Position numbers and translations under genes: made by a program. From JAPYTU01 sp036166735 (lineage in GTDB: Bacteria; Bacteroidota; Bacteroidia; Cytophagales; MED-G16), in contig JAYZHG010000030.1 of the NCBI GenBank assembly GCA_036166735.1, positions 1 through 23,080 of the forward strand: DNA of 23,080 bases, written 5' to 3'. The notes under the pieces were generated by a model that had not been told where the DNA came from, made no database searches, and saw only the letters and a list, made by a program, of their open reading frames with translations. Shown here piece by piece: positions 1 through 8,214 of this stretch. How positions within the stretch are numbered: position 1 is the first letter of the stretch; each line of letters starts with the position of its first letter.

Positions 1-622
1 TTTTTATTTTTTTTATTGTTTTATTAATTTCTGATAAAAGATTTAATGATATTCTATCGTGGACTAAAGGATCATTTTTGTATTTATTTACAATTTTAAT
101 GTCTTTTGATAAGTCTTTTACATCAAGTCTATTGTTTAGTCTAACTCTTGGAAATAAAGTATGCATTATTTTTTGAATAATAAGTAGGTATTTAGGTATT
201 TTAATTTTAGTTTCAATCCAAGCACTTGATATTATTGCTAAAGTAATTTCTTTACTTTTTCTTTCAATTAAGTAGTTTAAAGCCAGACAACCACCTAAAC
301 TATGTCCAAATATTATTATTGGAGTATTTATAAATTTTCTTCTGACTTCTATTAATACTTCTTCTATACTATCAGTAAAATCTTTAATATTTGAAATATG
401 CCCTTTTAATCCATCACTCTTACCATGTCCAATTAAATCAAATGAAAATACACCAATATTTTTTTTTATAAAAAAACTTGCAAACTCTTTGTACCTACCC
501 GAGTGTTCACCAAGACCATGAATTATAATTATGTTATATATTGGATCATTATTTGTTGACCATGATCTTAGAAAAATATTTTTTTTATTAAATATAATAT
601 TTTCAAAATGTCGATTAACCAT
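1..622 (-). CDS. Alpha/beta hydrolase, monoglyceride-lipase-like (3' part missing)
   Basis: The gene reads leftward from ATG at 622-620 and stays open to the window edge, giving about 207 residues without a stop. The N-terminal half of a serine hydrolase is visible: HGLGEHSGRY (residues 35-44, the oxyanion-hole region), a GHGKSDG loop (65-71) and the nucleophile elbow GHSLGG with Ser108. Further on, YKNDPLVH resembles the cap-region signature of the monoacylglycerol lipase / lysophospholipase group (Hydrolase_4). The catalytic Asp and His should lie beyond the edge. The likely role is hydrolysis of monoacylglycerols or lysophospholipids in the cytoplasm; the true substrate cannot be read from sequence. 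There is no signal peptide. The start codon directly follows the stop of the upstream acyl-CoA dehydrogenase with zero spacing, so the two are probably co-transcribed and may both serve lipid or acyl-CoA breakdown (inference). Confidence 0.85.
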   Translation of the reverse strand, partial: MVNRHFENIIFNKKNIFLRSWSTNNDPIYNIIIIHGLGEHSGRYKEFASFFIKKNIGVFSFDLIGHGKSDGLKGHISNIKDFTDSIEEVLIEVRRKFINTPIIIFGHSLGGCLALNYLIERKSKEITLAIISSAWIETKIKIPKYLLIIQKIMHTLFPRVRLNNRLDVKDLSKDIKIVNKYKNDPLVHDRISLNLLSEINKTIKKIK

Positions 623-1789
623 CTAATTGAATGCTGATATACCAGTTATTTCATTACCTAAAATAAGAAGGTGCATCTCATGAGTTCCTTCATATGTTAT
701 TACAGATTCTAGATTCATCATGTGTCTCATCATAGGATAATCATTAGTTATTCCCATAGCACCGTGTATTTGTCTTGCTTCTCTTGCTATGTTTAAAGCA
801 ATTTCAACATTGTTTCTTTTAGCTAGTGATATTTGAGATGATGATACTTTTCCTTCATTCATAAGAGTTCCAAGTCTCCAGCATAAAAGTTGAGCTTTAG
901 TTATTTCAGTAAGCATTTCAGATAATTTTTTTTGTATTAGTTGAAATGATCCTATTGGCTTATTAAACTGTTTTCTTTCTAGAGAGTACTTTTTTGCTGC
1001 ATCAAAGCAATCCATAGCAACTCCAATAGCTCCCCATGATATTCCGTACCTTGCTTTGTCTAAACATCCAAGAGGGCCTCCTAATCCGTCTTTATTTGGT
1101 AATAAGTTTTCTTTTGGAATTTTAACGTTATCAAATACTAGTTCACCAGTTAAACTAGAACGAAGAGACCATTTTCCTTCAGTTTTTGGAGTAGAAAACC
1201 CTTCCATTTCGCGTTCAACAATTAAACCTTTAATTCTTTTATTTTCATCTTTTGCCCAAACTATAGCAATATCTGCTTTAGGTGAATTAGAAATCCACAT
1301 TTTTGAACCATTTAACAAATAATATTCTCCTTTGTCTTCAATTTTGGTTATCATCCCTCCTGGATTTGAGCCATGATCAGGTTCGGTTAATCCAAAACAA
1401 CCAAGTATTTCACCACTAGCTAATTTTGGTAAGAACTTTTTCTTTTGTTCTTCAGATCCGTATTCTTCTATTGGAAACATAACTAAAGAAGTTTGAACAG
1501 AAGCTGTTGATCTCATTCCGGAGTCTCCTCTTTCTATTTCTTGCATAATAAGACCGTAAGATATATAATCAAGACCTCCTCCTCCATATTTTTCTGCTAC
1601 AGTTGGACCAAAAGCTCCAATACTTCCCATTTTTTTTACTATTTCTATTGGAAAATGATTTTCTTCATACCAAGTTTCAATATTTGGGCTAATTTCAAGA
1701 TTAACAAAATCTCTAATGGAGTTTCTAATTAATTTATGTTCTTCTGTTAGTAAGTTATCAATCTTGTAAAAATCGACTGGTTCGAACAC
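623..1789 (-). CDS. gcdH: Glutaryl-CoA dehydrogenase-like acyl-CoA dehydrogenase
   Basis: A complete 388-residue flavoprotein of the acyl-CoA dehydrogenase family. Features that point to the glutaryl-CoA dehydrogenase branch are the RSTASVQTSLVM segment (93-104), in which Arg93 and Ser94 match the Arg-Ser pair that binds the distal carboxylate in the human enzyme; the FAD/substrate block GCFGLTEPDHGSNPGGM (130-146); ERKQFNKPIG (271-280); and the C-terminal TYEGTHEMHLLILGNEITG, where Glu367 matches the catalytic base. The expected reaction is oxidative decarboxylation of glutaryl-CoA to crotonyl-CoA with electron transfer to ETF, in lysine and tryptophan breakdown. The length matches the family. 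In many Bacteroidota this branch is annotated only as acyl-CoA dehydrogenase, so the exact substrate is inferred. It precedes the lipase-like gene with no gap, and its own TAnnTTTG promoter candidate lies about 35 bp upstream of the ATG. Confidence 0.87.
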   Translation of the reverse strand: MFEPVDFYKIDNLLTEEHKLIRNSIRDFVNLEISPNIETWYEENHFPIEIVKKMGSIGAFGPTVAEKYGGGGLDYISYGLIMQEIERGDSGMRSTASVQTSLVMFPIEEYGSEEQKKKFLPKLASGEILGCFGLTEPDHGSNPGGMITKIEDKGEYYLLNGSKMWISNSPKADIAIVWAKDENKRIKGLIVEREMEGFSTPKTEGKWSLRSSLTGELVFDNVKIPKENLLPNKDGLGGPLGCLDKARYGISWGAIGVAMDCFDAAKKYSLERKQFNKPIGSFQLIQKKLSEMLTEITKAQLLCWRLGTLMNEGKVSSSQISLAKRNNVEIALNIAREARQIHGAMGITNDYPMMRHMMNLESVITYEGTHEMHLLILGNEITGISAFN

Positions 1790-1823
1790 TAGATTTCTAT
1801 TTATTTTTTTTAGATATTTTATT

Positions 1824-1831
1824 CAAATATA
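1824..1831 (-). promoter_or_regulatory. Candidate Bacteroidota -7 promoter box for the gcdH-lipase operon
   Basis: Read on the minus strand, bases 1831 to 1824 are TATATTTG, an exact match to the Bacteroidota sigma-A -7 consensus TAnnTTTG. It sits 35 bp before the ATG at 1789, which would give a leader of roughly 25-30 nt. I see no TTG-type -33 element at the expected distance. In DNA this AT-rich the match could be chance, so this is a candidate only. Confidence 0.35.
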
Positions 1832-1945
1832 AATCTAATTATTTGAACGTAAATTTTATTAAATATTTAAAGAATTTTTAGTAGTAAATTATGTCATTTT
1901 ATATTGATTATTCATCAATTAGGTGCTATTTTTTGTCTATATTTA

Positions 1946-1991
1946 CATGTTAAATTTAATTGAAAAATCATGTCAAATTTAATTGAAAAAT
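1946..1991 (+). repeat. Tandem duplication of 23 bp immediately upstream of gyrB
   Basis: Two adjacent 23-bp units, 1946-1968 and 1969-1991, differ at one base (T at 1951, C at 1974). Each begins CATGTYAAATT and ends TTGAAAAAT. Each carries an ATG (1947 and 1970), and the gyrB ATG at 1992 directly follows the second unit. Because 23 is not a multiple of three, the two upstream ATGs lie in different frames. The first opens 11 codons ending at TAA 1980-1982; the second opens 14 codons ending at TAA 2012-2014, inside gyrB. The rest of 1790-1991 holds no gene that I can see. Confidence 0.9.
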
Positions 1992-3947
1992 ATGTCAGAA
2001 TTAGAAGACAATAAAAAAAATTATTCAGCAGGAAATATTCAGGTTTTAGAAGGCTTAGAAGCGGTTAGAAAAAGACCCGCAATGTATATTGGTGACCTTA
2101 GTGTAAAAGGACTTCATCATTTAATATGGGAAGTAGTTGACAACTCTATTGATGAGGCATTGGCAGGACATTGTACTGAAATTTCTGTAAAAATTAATGT
2201 TGATAATTCAATAACAGTAGTAGATAATGGCAGAGGAATTCCAACTGGAATTCATCCTAAAGAAAATAAGTCTGCATTAGAAGTAGTTATGACAGTTTTA
2301 CATGCAGGTGGAAAATTTGATAAAGATACTTATAAGGTTTCTGGTGGTTTGCATGGAGTAGGTGTTTCGTGTGTAAATGCTCTATCTGAGCATTTAGTAG
2401 CTACAGTTTATAGAGAGGGTAAAATTTTTGAACAGCAATATAAAAAAGGAATACCAGTAGAAGATGTAAAACAAATAGGAAAAACGAATGATAGAGGTAC
2501 AAAAGTAACGTTTACTCCTGATAAAGAAATTTTTACAGTTTCTGAATATAAATATGATACTATAGCCAATAGACTTAGAGAACTTTCATTTCTTAATGCT
2601 GGCATTAAAATAATTTTAGTTGATGATAGAGAGTTAGATGATGATGGTAATTCAAAAAGAGATGAATTTATTTCAGAAGGAGGACTTGTTGAATTTGTTA
2701 ATTATTTAGATGGATCAAGAGAAAAATTAATTCCTGAACCTATTTATATGGAAGGTAAAAAAGAAAATGTGCCAGTTCAAGTTGCTTTATCTTATAATTT
2801 GTCTTATTCTGAAAATGTTGTTTCTTATGTTAATAATATAAGTACTATAGAAGGTGGAACACATGTTGCTGGATTTAGAAGAGGATTGACAAGAACTTTA
2901 AAATCATATGCTGATAAGTCTGGACTTCTTGAAAAGGTAAAATTTGATATTACTGGAGATGATTTTAGAGAAGGATTAACGGCTATTATATCAATAAAAA
3001 TAGCTGAACCTCAGTTTGAGGGTCAAACAAAAACAAAACTTGGTAATACTGAAGCAATGGGTGCTGTAGATGTTTGTGTTGGTGAAATGCTGGGAAATTA
3101 TTTAGAAGAAAATCCTAAACAGGCTAAACAAATCGTTTCAAAAGTAATTGTAGCTGCTCAGGCTAGACATGCAGCTAGAAAAGCAAGAGAAATGGTTCAA
3201 AGAAAAAATGTACTTACAGGCACTGGGCTACCTGGTAAATTGGCAGATTGCTCTGAAAAAGACCCTGCTTTATGTGAAATTTATATTGTTGAGGGTGATT
3301 CTGCAGGAGGATCAGCTAAACAAGGAAGAGATAGAAAGTTTCAAGCAATTCTTCCTTTAAAAGGAAAAATTTTAAATGTTGAAAAAGCTCAAGAGCATAA
3401 AATTTATGATAATGATGAAATAAAAAATATTATAACAGCTCTTGGTGTTCGTTTTGGGACTGAAGAAGATGAAAAAGAATTAAACCTTGAAAAACTTAGG
3501 TACCACAAAGTCATAATTATGACTGATGCAGATATTGATGGAAGTCATATTCGGACACTAGTATTAACTTTTTTCTTTAGATATATGAGGCTATTAATTG
3601 ATAAAGGGTATTTATATATAGCTCTTCCTCCTTTGTATTTATTGAGCAAGGGAAAAACAAGTAAGTATGTATGGAGTGAAGATGAAAAAGATAGGCAAAT
3701 TAAGGAAATGTCTAAAGATGGTAAAGAATCATCTGTTCATATTCAAAGATATAAAGGGTTGGGTGAAATGAATCCTGAACAATTATGGTCTACAACTATG
3801 GATCCTGAAAGAAGATCATTAAATAAGGTAACTATTGATTCTGCTGCAGAAGCAGATAGAATATTTTCTCAACTTATGGGAGATGAAGTTGCTCCAAGAA
3901 GAGATTTTATTGAAAAAAATGCTAAGTATGCTAAAGTTGATGCATAA
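1992..3947 (+). CDS. gyrB: DNA gyrase subunit B
   Basis: The ATPase subunit of the type IIA topoisomerase that introduces negative supercoils, working as GyrA2GyrB2 in the cytoplasm. From the ATG at 1992 it is 651 residues, a normal length for a gyrase B without the enterobacterial insert. The GHKL ATPase domain shows DNSIDEALAG (about 50-59), DNGRGIP (78-84) and a GGLHGVGV loop. The TOPRIM domain shows EGDSAGG (434-440, Glu434 a metal ligand) and DADID (512-516). The C-terminal block YKGLGEMNPEQLW is the conserved gyrase tail. I chose ATG 1992 over the in-frame TTG at 1983 because that TTG directly abuts a stop and would add only three residues (MKN). The start lies just after a 23-bp tandem duplication containing two other ATGs. 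gyrA is not in the window. The last 8 bp overlap the next gene. Confidence 0.97.
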   Translation: MSELEDNKKNYSAGNIQVLEGLEAVRKRPAMYIGDLSVKGLHHLIWEVVDNSIDEALAGHCTEISVKINVDNSITVVDNGRGIPTGIHPKENKSALEVVMTVLHAGGKFDKDTYKVSGGLHGVGVSCVNALSEHLVATVYREGKIFEQQYKKGIPVEDVKQIGKTNDRGTKVTFTPDKEIFTVSEYKYDTIANRLRELSFLNAGIKIILVDDRELDDDGNSKRDEFISEGGLVEFVNYLDGSREKLIPEPIYMEGKKENVPVQVALSYNLSYSENVVSYVNNISTIEGGTHVAGFRRGLTRTLKSYADKSGLLEKVKFDITGDDFREGLTAIISIKIAEPQFEGQTKTKLGNTEAMGAVDVCVGEMLGNYLEENPKQAKQIVSKVIVAAQARHAARKAREMVQRKNVLTGTGLPGKLADCSEKDPALCEIYIVEGDSAGGSAKQGRDRKFQAILPLKGKILNVEKAQEHKIYDNDEIKNIITALGVRFGTEEDEKELNLEKLRYHKVIIMTDADIDGSHIRTLVLTFFFRYMRLLIDKGYLYIALPPLYLLSKGKTSKYVWSEDEKDRQIKEMSKDGKESSVHIQRYKGLGEMNPEQLWSTTMDPERRSLNKVTIDSAAEADRIFSQLMGDEVAPRRDFIEKNAKYAKVDA

Positions 3948-5742
3948 AAAGTTCAGTATATTTTTTATTCTATTTTTTTTATCAATTAACCTTATAGGAA
4001 GTTCTTATTGGCAACAAAAGATTAAATATAAGATTAATATAAGTTTTGATGTAAATAGTAATCAGTTCTCTGGAACAGAAGAAATAATTTATTATAATAA
4101 TTCTCCAGATACATTAAATAAAATTTTTTTCCATTTATATTTTAATGCTTTTCAACCTAATAGTATGATGGATATAAGAAGTAGAAATATTATAGATCCT
4201 GATAGAAGAGTTATGGATCGAATATATAATTTAGATAAAGATGAAATTGGATATCACAGAATAAAATCTTTAAAACAAGGTCAAAATAATCTTACCTATC
4301 TTATTGAAGGAACAATCTTAGAAGTTGAACTTTTTGAGCCCATAAAACCTAATGATTCAAGTATTTTTAGTTTAGAGTTTTATAGCCAAGTACCTAAACA
4401 AATAAGGAGAAGTGGAAGAGATAATAAGGAAGGTATAGAATACTCAATGGCTCAGTGGTTTCCAAAAATAGCTGAATATGATCGTCAGGGTTGGCATGCT
4501 CACCCTTATATAGCTAGAGAATTTTATGCGCCTTGGGGAAATTTTGATGTTAGTATAAGCATTAATAAAAAATATGTTGTTGCAGCAACTGGAGTCTTAA
4601 AAAGTTTTGAAGAGTATAAAAATTATAATACATGGAATTTTATAGCTAATAATGTTCATGATTTTGTTTGGGCTGCTGATCCTGATTATACACATGATAA
4701 AATTCAAGTTCCTGATGGTCCATTAGTAAGTTTTTATTATCAGAATAATTCTGAATCTATGACTGAAAATTGGAAAAAATTACAAAATAGTACAGTTGAG
4801 GCATTTCAGTTTTTTAATAAAACTTTTGGCAAATATCCATACCCTGTATACTCAGTTATTCAGGCTGGTGATGGAGGTATGGAATATCCTATGGCAACAT
4901 TAATTACTGGAGAGAGAAATTTTCCAAGTTTATTGTCTGTGACTATTCATGAAGTTCTCCATTCTTGGTATCAAATGATATTGGGGACTAATGAAAGTTA
5001 TTTTGCATGGATGGATGAGGGTTTTGCTTCTTTTGCTCAAAACAGAACACAGTTTATGTTATTCAATGATATTTATAAATTAGATTCTGTTAACTCATTA
5101 AAAAATTCTTATCAGAGATATTTTCAATTTTTAGAAAAAGATATAGAAGAACCTCTTACAACTCATTCTGATCATTTTTCTACAAATGAAGCTTACGGAG
5201 TAGCTTCATATACAAAAGGTGCTATTTTTTTAAGTCAGTTGGGTTATATCATAGGTGATGAAAATTTATTTAGTGGATTAAGAACATATTTTAATAAGTG
5301 GAAATTTAAACATCCAGATAAATATGATTTTATACGTGTTATGGAAAAGTTAAGTAATTTAGAGTTGGATTGGTATTTAGATTATTGGATAGGAACAACA
5401 CATAAAATTGATTATGGAGTATCAATAAGTAATAAAGAAAATAATTCTGTTCAAGTTAATCTTAATAAAATAGGTAAAATTCCTATGCCTCTAGAAATTG
5501 TAGTTAAATATTCTGATAACACTCAAGATTTATATTATATACCTCTTTCTATAATGAGAGGAACAAAAAGTTTTGATTCAAAAGATAAAGTAAAAATTTT
5601 ATCTGATTGGAGTTGGGTAAATCTTAAATATAGTTTTCAGGTTAATACTAAAAAAAGAAAAATATATTCTATAGAAATTGATCCATCCATGAAGATGGCA
5701 GATGTGGATAGATCAAATAATTATTTGTCAATAGAAAAATAA
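3940..5742 (+). CDS. Secreted M1-family zinc aminopeptidase
   Basis: A 600-residue gluzincin peptidase. The zinc site is complete: HEVLH (His337, Glu338, His341) followed after 18 residues by Glu360, giving HExxH-x18-E. The exopeptidase motif appears as GGMEYP (Glu315, in place of the classical GxMEN), and Tyr424 in SYTKG matches the transition-state tyrosine. A hydrophobic N-terminal stretch (about residues 4-20, ending near GSS) looks like a signal peptide or lipoprotein-free export signal, so the enzyme is probably periplasmic or outer-envelope and trims N-terminal residues from peptides. No type IX C-terminal sorting domain is evident. I chose ATG 3940 because it is directly followed by the export signal; an in-frame ATG further upstream would lie deep inside gyrB. 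The start overlaps gyrB by 8 bp, implying co-transcription with no obvious functional link. It ends 3 bp before the convergent topA stop. Confidence 0.92.
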   Translation: MHKKFSIFFILFFLSINLIGSSYWQQKIKYKINISFDVNSNQFSGTEEIIYYNNSPDTLNKIFFHLYFNAFQPNSMMDIRSRNIIDPDRRVMDRIYNLDKDEIGYHRIKSLKQGQNNLTYLIEGTILEVELFEPIKPNDSSIFSLEFYSQVPKQIRRSGRDNKEGIEYSMAQWFPKIAEYDRQGWHAHPYIAREFYAPWGNFDVSISINKKYVVAATGVLKSFEEYKNYNTWNFIANNVHDFVWAADPDYTHDKIQVPDGPLVSFYYQNNSESMTENWKKLQNSTVEAFQFFNKTFGKYPYPVYSVIQAGDGGMEYPMATLITGERNFPSLLSVTIHEVLHSWYQMILGTNESYFAWMDEGFASFAQNRTQFMLFNDIYKLDSVNSLKNSYQRYFQFLEKDIEEPLTTHSDHFSTNEAYGVASYTKGAIFLSQLGYIIGDENLFSGLRTYFNKWKFKHPDKYDFIRVMEKLSNLELDWYLDYWIGTTHKIDYGVSISNKENNSVQVNLNKIGKIPMPLEIVVKYSDNTQDLYYIPLSIMRGTKSFDSKDKVKILSDWSWVNLKYSFQVNTKKRKIYSIEIDPSMKMADVDRSNNYLSIEK

Positions 5743-5745
5743 TAA

Positions 5746-8091
5746 TTATTTATTTAAAAATTTATCTATAATTTCCTGAACTTCTTCTTTTGATATATTC
5801 TCTATAGAATTTTTATATTTTTCAAATACTTCTTTAGGTATTCCCACAAAAGGTTTTTTTCTTTTTTCTTGAAATAATTTTCCAATTTTTGTACCTCTTA
5901 CCGCAAGTATATAAGGTGGTTTTCCATATTTACCTAATCTTATTTGAATTCCATCATCAAATTCTTTTAGTATTCCTTTAGACTTTTCAATAGGTGTATT
6001 TATAATTTTTATACATTCATCCTTATTTAAAGATTTAGGTTCTGGATACTCATCTTTATTTATTTTATAATTTTTTTCACCAAATCTTAAATAATAACCA
6101 TATCTACCATCTTTTATTTCTATCTCACCATCTTGATATGGAAAAGTAGGAAGTTGTTTTCTTTTTTTAGCAGAATTAATAATATTAATAGCTTCTTTTA
6201 TAGATATATGAGGTATAAGTTTTTCATCAGGTATATTACAATATTTTGGATAGCCATCCTCTGCATCATCCCTATCACCTATTTGTATTACAGGTCCAAA
6301 TTTTGCTATTCTAGCAACTACATTTTTTCCTTCAATTTGTCCTAGATTTCTTTCAAGAGAATGTCTTTCTTTTGGAATATTATTTGAAAGAGATGAAAAA
6401 TTTGAATAAAAATTTTTAAGCATTTCATTCCATTTTTTTCCCTTAAAAGCTATTTGATCTAATTCTTTTTCAGTTTTTGCGGTAAAGGAATAATCCATAA
6501 AACTTGAATTGAAATTCATATCTAAAAATTCAGTGACGAACATTCCTATATTAGTTGGAAACATTTTGTTTTTTTCAAAACCTGTCTTTTCAGTTTTTAT
6601 CTTTTTTGATATTTGTGAGGAAATAAGTTTTAACTCAGTACTTTGAATTTCTTTTCCATCTCTTTCTTCTTTTGTTACGTATTTTCTATCTTTTATTTTT
6701 CTAATAGTCTCAGCATAGGTGGAAGGTCTTCCTATACCAGAATCTTCTAATTTTTTTATTAGACTAGCTTCAGTATACCTAGGGAGATGTTTTGAAAAAA
6801 TTTCTTTTGATATAATATATTTGAAATTGATAGAAGAATTTTCTTTAAGTTTTGGTAATTTTTTTTCATCTTCTGGTGAAGATCTATTATAAAGTTTTAA
6901 AAACCCATCAAAAATTTGAACTTCTCCCTCTGTTTTAAAATTTAAGTTAGAATTGCTAATAGAAATTTTAGCAACAGTTCTTTCAAAAATAGAATCACTC
7001 ATTTGAGATGCAAGGGTTCTTCTCCAAATAAGATTATATAGTCTTTTTTCATTTTCATTTTTTCCAATTTCTTCGATATTAAAATTGGTTGGACGAATTG
7101 CTTCATGTGCTTCTTGTGCGTTATTATTTTTAGTTTTATAGATTCTGGTCTTTGAATAATTTTGACCAAATTTTGTATTTATTATACTTTTTGCACTTGT
7201 AATAGCTTCTTTAGATAAATTAACAGAATCTGTTCTCATGTATGTTATATGACCTGATTCATAAAGTTTTTGTGCTGTAGACATTGTCATAGAAGGAGAA
7301 AATCCAATTCTTCTACTAGCTTCTTGTTGTAATGTTGATGTTGTGAAAGGTGCTGATGGCGATCTTTTTGATGGTTTTTTATTTATTTTATTTATTGTAA
7401 AATCTGATTTTGAACAATCTTTAAGAAAATTTTCTGCTTCTTTAATTGATTCAAATCTTTCTTTTAAGTCTGCATTAAATTCATTTTTTTCATTGGTAAC
7501 AAATACACCAGTTGTTTTTAAAGATTTATTAGGGACAAATGCATTTATTTCATTTTCTCTTTCAACAACAAATTTAACTGCGACGGATTGAACTCTACCA
7601 GCTGATAATTTAGGTTTAATTTTTTTCCATAGAATAGGAGATATTTCAAAACCCACAAGTCTATCAAGTATTCTTCTAGCTTGCTGTGCGTTAACAAGAT
7701 CCATATTTATTTTAGTGGGATTTTCTAGTGAATTTAAGATAGCATTTTTAGTAATTTCTCTAAAAATTATTCTATCATAATCTTTTTCTTCAAGATTTAG
7801 TATTTCTTTTAAATGCCAAGCAATTGCTTCTCCTTCACGATCATTATCAGTTGCTAGATAAACTTTGTCTGATTTTTTTTTAAGTTTTTTTAATTCGTTT
7901 ATTACTTTTTTCTTATCTGGAGAAGGTACATAAGATGGTAAAAATCCATTTTCTTTATCAATAGATTTATCATCTTTGGGTAAATCTCTAATGTGTCCGT
8001 AACAAGATGAAACAGTAAATTTTTTTCCTAAATATTTTTCAATTGTTTTAGCTTTTGCTGGAGACTCGACTATTACTAAATTAGTACTCAT
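5746..8091 (-). CDS. topA: DNA topoisomerase I (type IA)
   Basis: This enzyme relaxes negative supercoils by single-strand cleavage through a 5'-phosphotyrosine, balancing gyrase. It has 781 residues. The TOPRIM domain is at the N-terminus: VESPAKAKTI (8-17, Glu9) and TDNDREGEAIAW (81-92, with the DxDxE-type metal residues Asp82, Asp84 and Glu86). The active-site tyrosine is Tyr284 in HITYMRTDS. The C-terminus has no CxxC zinc fingers. It instead carries glycine/aromatic-rich repeats such as DGRYGYYLRFGE and LGKYGKPPYIL, typical of bacterial TopA proteins with zinc-free C-terminal repeats. It is shorter than the 865-residue E. coli enzyme. The ATG is at 8091-8089. It faces glycerate kinase across a 123-bp divergent gap (8092-8214) in which I see no clear promoter box, and it converges on the M1 peptidase with only 3 bp between stops. 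Confidence 0.96.
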   Translation of the reverse strand: MSTNLVIVESPAKAKTIEKYLGKKFTVSSCYGHIRDLPKDDKSIDKENGFLPSYVPSPDKKKVINELKKLKKKSDKVYLATDNDREGEAIAWHLKEILNLEEKDYDRIIFREITKNAILNSLENPTKINMDLVNAQQARRILDRLVGFEISPILWKKIKPKLSAGRVQSVAVKFVVERENEINAFVPNKSLKTTGVFVTNEKNEFNADLKERFESIKEAENFLKDCSKSDFTINKINKKPSKRSPSAPFTTSTLQQEASRRIGFSPSMTMSTAQKLYESGHITYMRTDSVNLSKEAITSAKSIINTKFGQNYSKTRIYKTKNNNAQEAHEAIRPTNFNIEEIGKNENEKRLYNLIWRRTLASQMSDSIFERTVAKISISNSNLNFKTEGEVQIFDGFLKLYNRSSPEDEKKLPKLKENSSINFKYIISKEIFSKHLPRYTEASLIKKLEDSGIGRPSTYAETIRKIKDRKYVTKEERDGKEIQSTELKLISSQISKKIKTEKTGFEKNKMFPTNIGMFVTEFLDMNFNSSFMDYSFTAKTEKELDQIAFKGKKWNEMLKNFYSNFSSLSNNIPKERHSLERNLGQIEGKNVVARIAKFGPVIQIGDRDDAEDGYPKYCNIPDEKLIPHISIKEAINIINSAKKRKQLPTFPYQDGEIEIKDGRYGYYLRFGEKNYKINKDEYPEPKSLNKDECIKIINTPIEKSKGILKEFDDGIQIRLGKYGKPPYILAVRGTKIGKLFQEKRKKPFVGIPKEVFEKYKNSIENISKEEVQEIIDKFLNK

Positions 8092-8214
8092 TTTTTATTT
8101 TCATTTTTTTTAAGTTGCCAAAGATGAATAAAAAATTTATATAATTAAAATATCAAATTAATATTTAATTTTAATTCTTGTTTCTTCAATGTATAGTATT
8201 GAAAAATTAATTTA

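Noticed and set aside
1056..1732. Plus-strand open frames of 88 and 63 codons opposite gcdH.
   Set aside because: They lie antisense to a gene with strong motif support and show no recognisable protein features.
1790..1837. 7-bp inverted repeat TAGATTT / AAATCTA around the gcdH promoter candidate, considered as an operator.
   Set aside because: Seven A/T-rich base pairs 34 bp apart are too weak to support an operator.
1983..1991. TTG at 1983 as the gyrB start.
   Set aside because: It adds only three residues, directly abuts a stop codon and is a rarer start than the ATG at 1992.
2408..3360. Open frames of 65 (minus) and 63 (plus) codons within gyrB.
   Set aside because: They overlap the conserved ATPase-to-TOPRIM coding region of gyrB in other frames and look like by-products of composition.
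3835..3939. A longer aminopeptidase start at 3835, inside gyrB.
   Set aside because: It would add 35 residues read out of frame from conserved gyrB sequence and bury the export signal that begins right after ATG 3940.
6133..7591. Plus-strand open frames of 70 and 82 codons opposite topA.
   Set aside because: They are antisense to conserved topA coding sequence, with compositions set by the opposite strand.
8092..8214. Search for promoters or small RNA in the divergent topA/glycerate-kinase gap.
   Set aside because: No exact TAnnTTTG box on either strand and no stable stem-loop was seen; nothing beyond AT-rich spacer can be supported.
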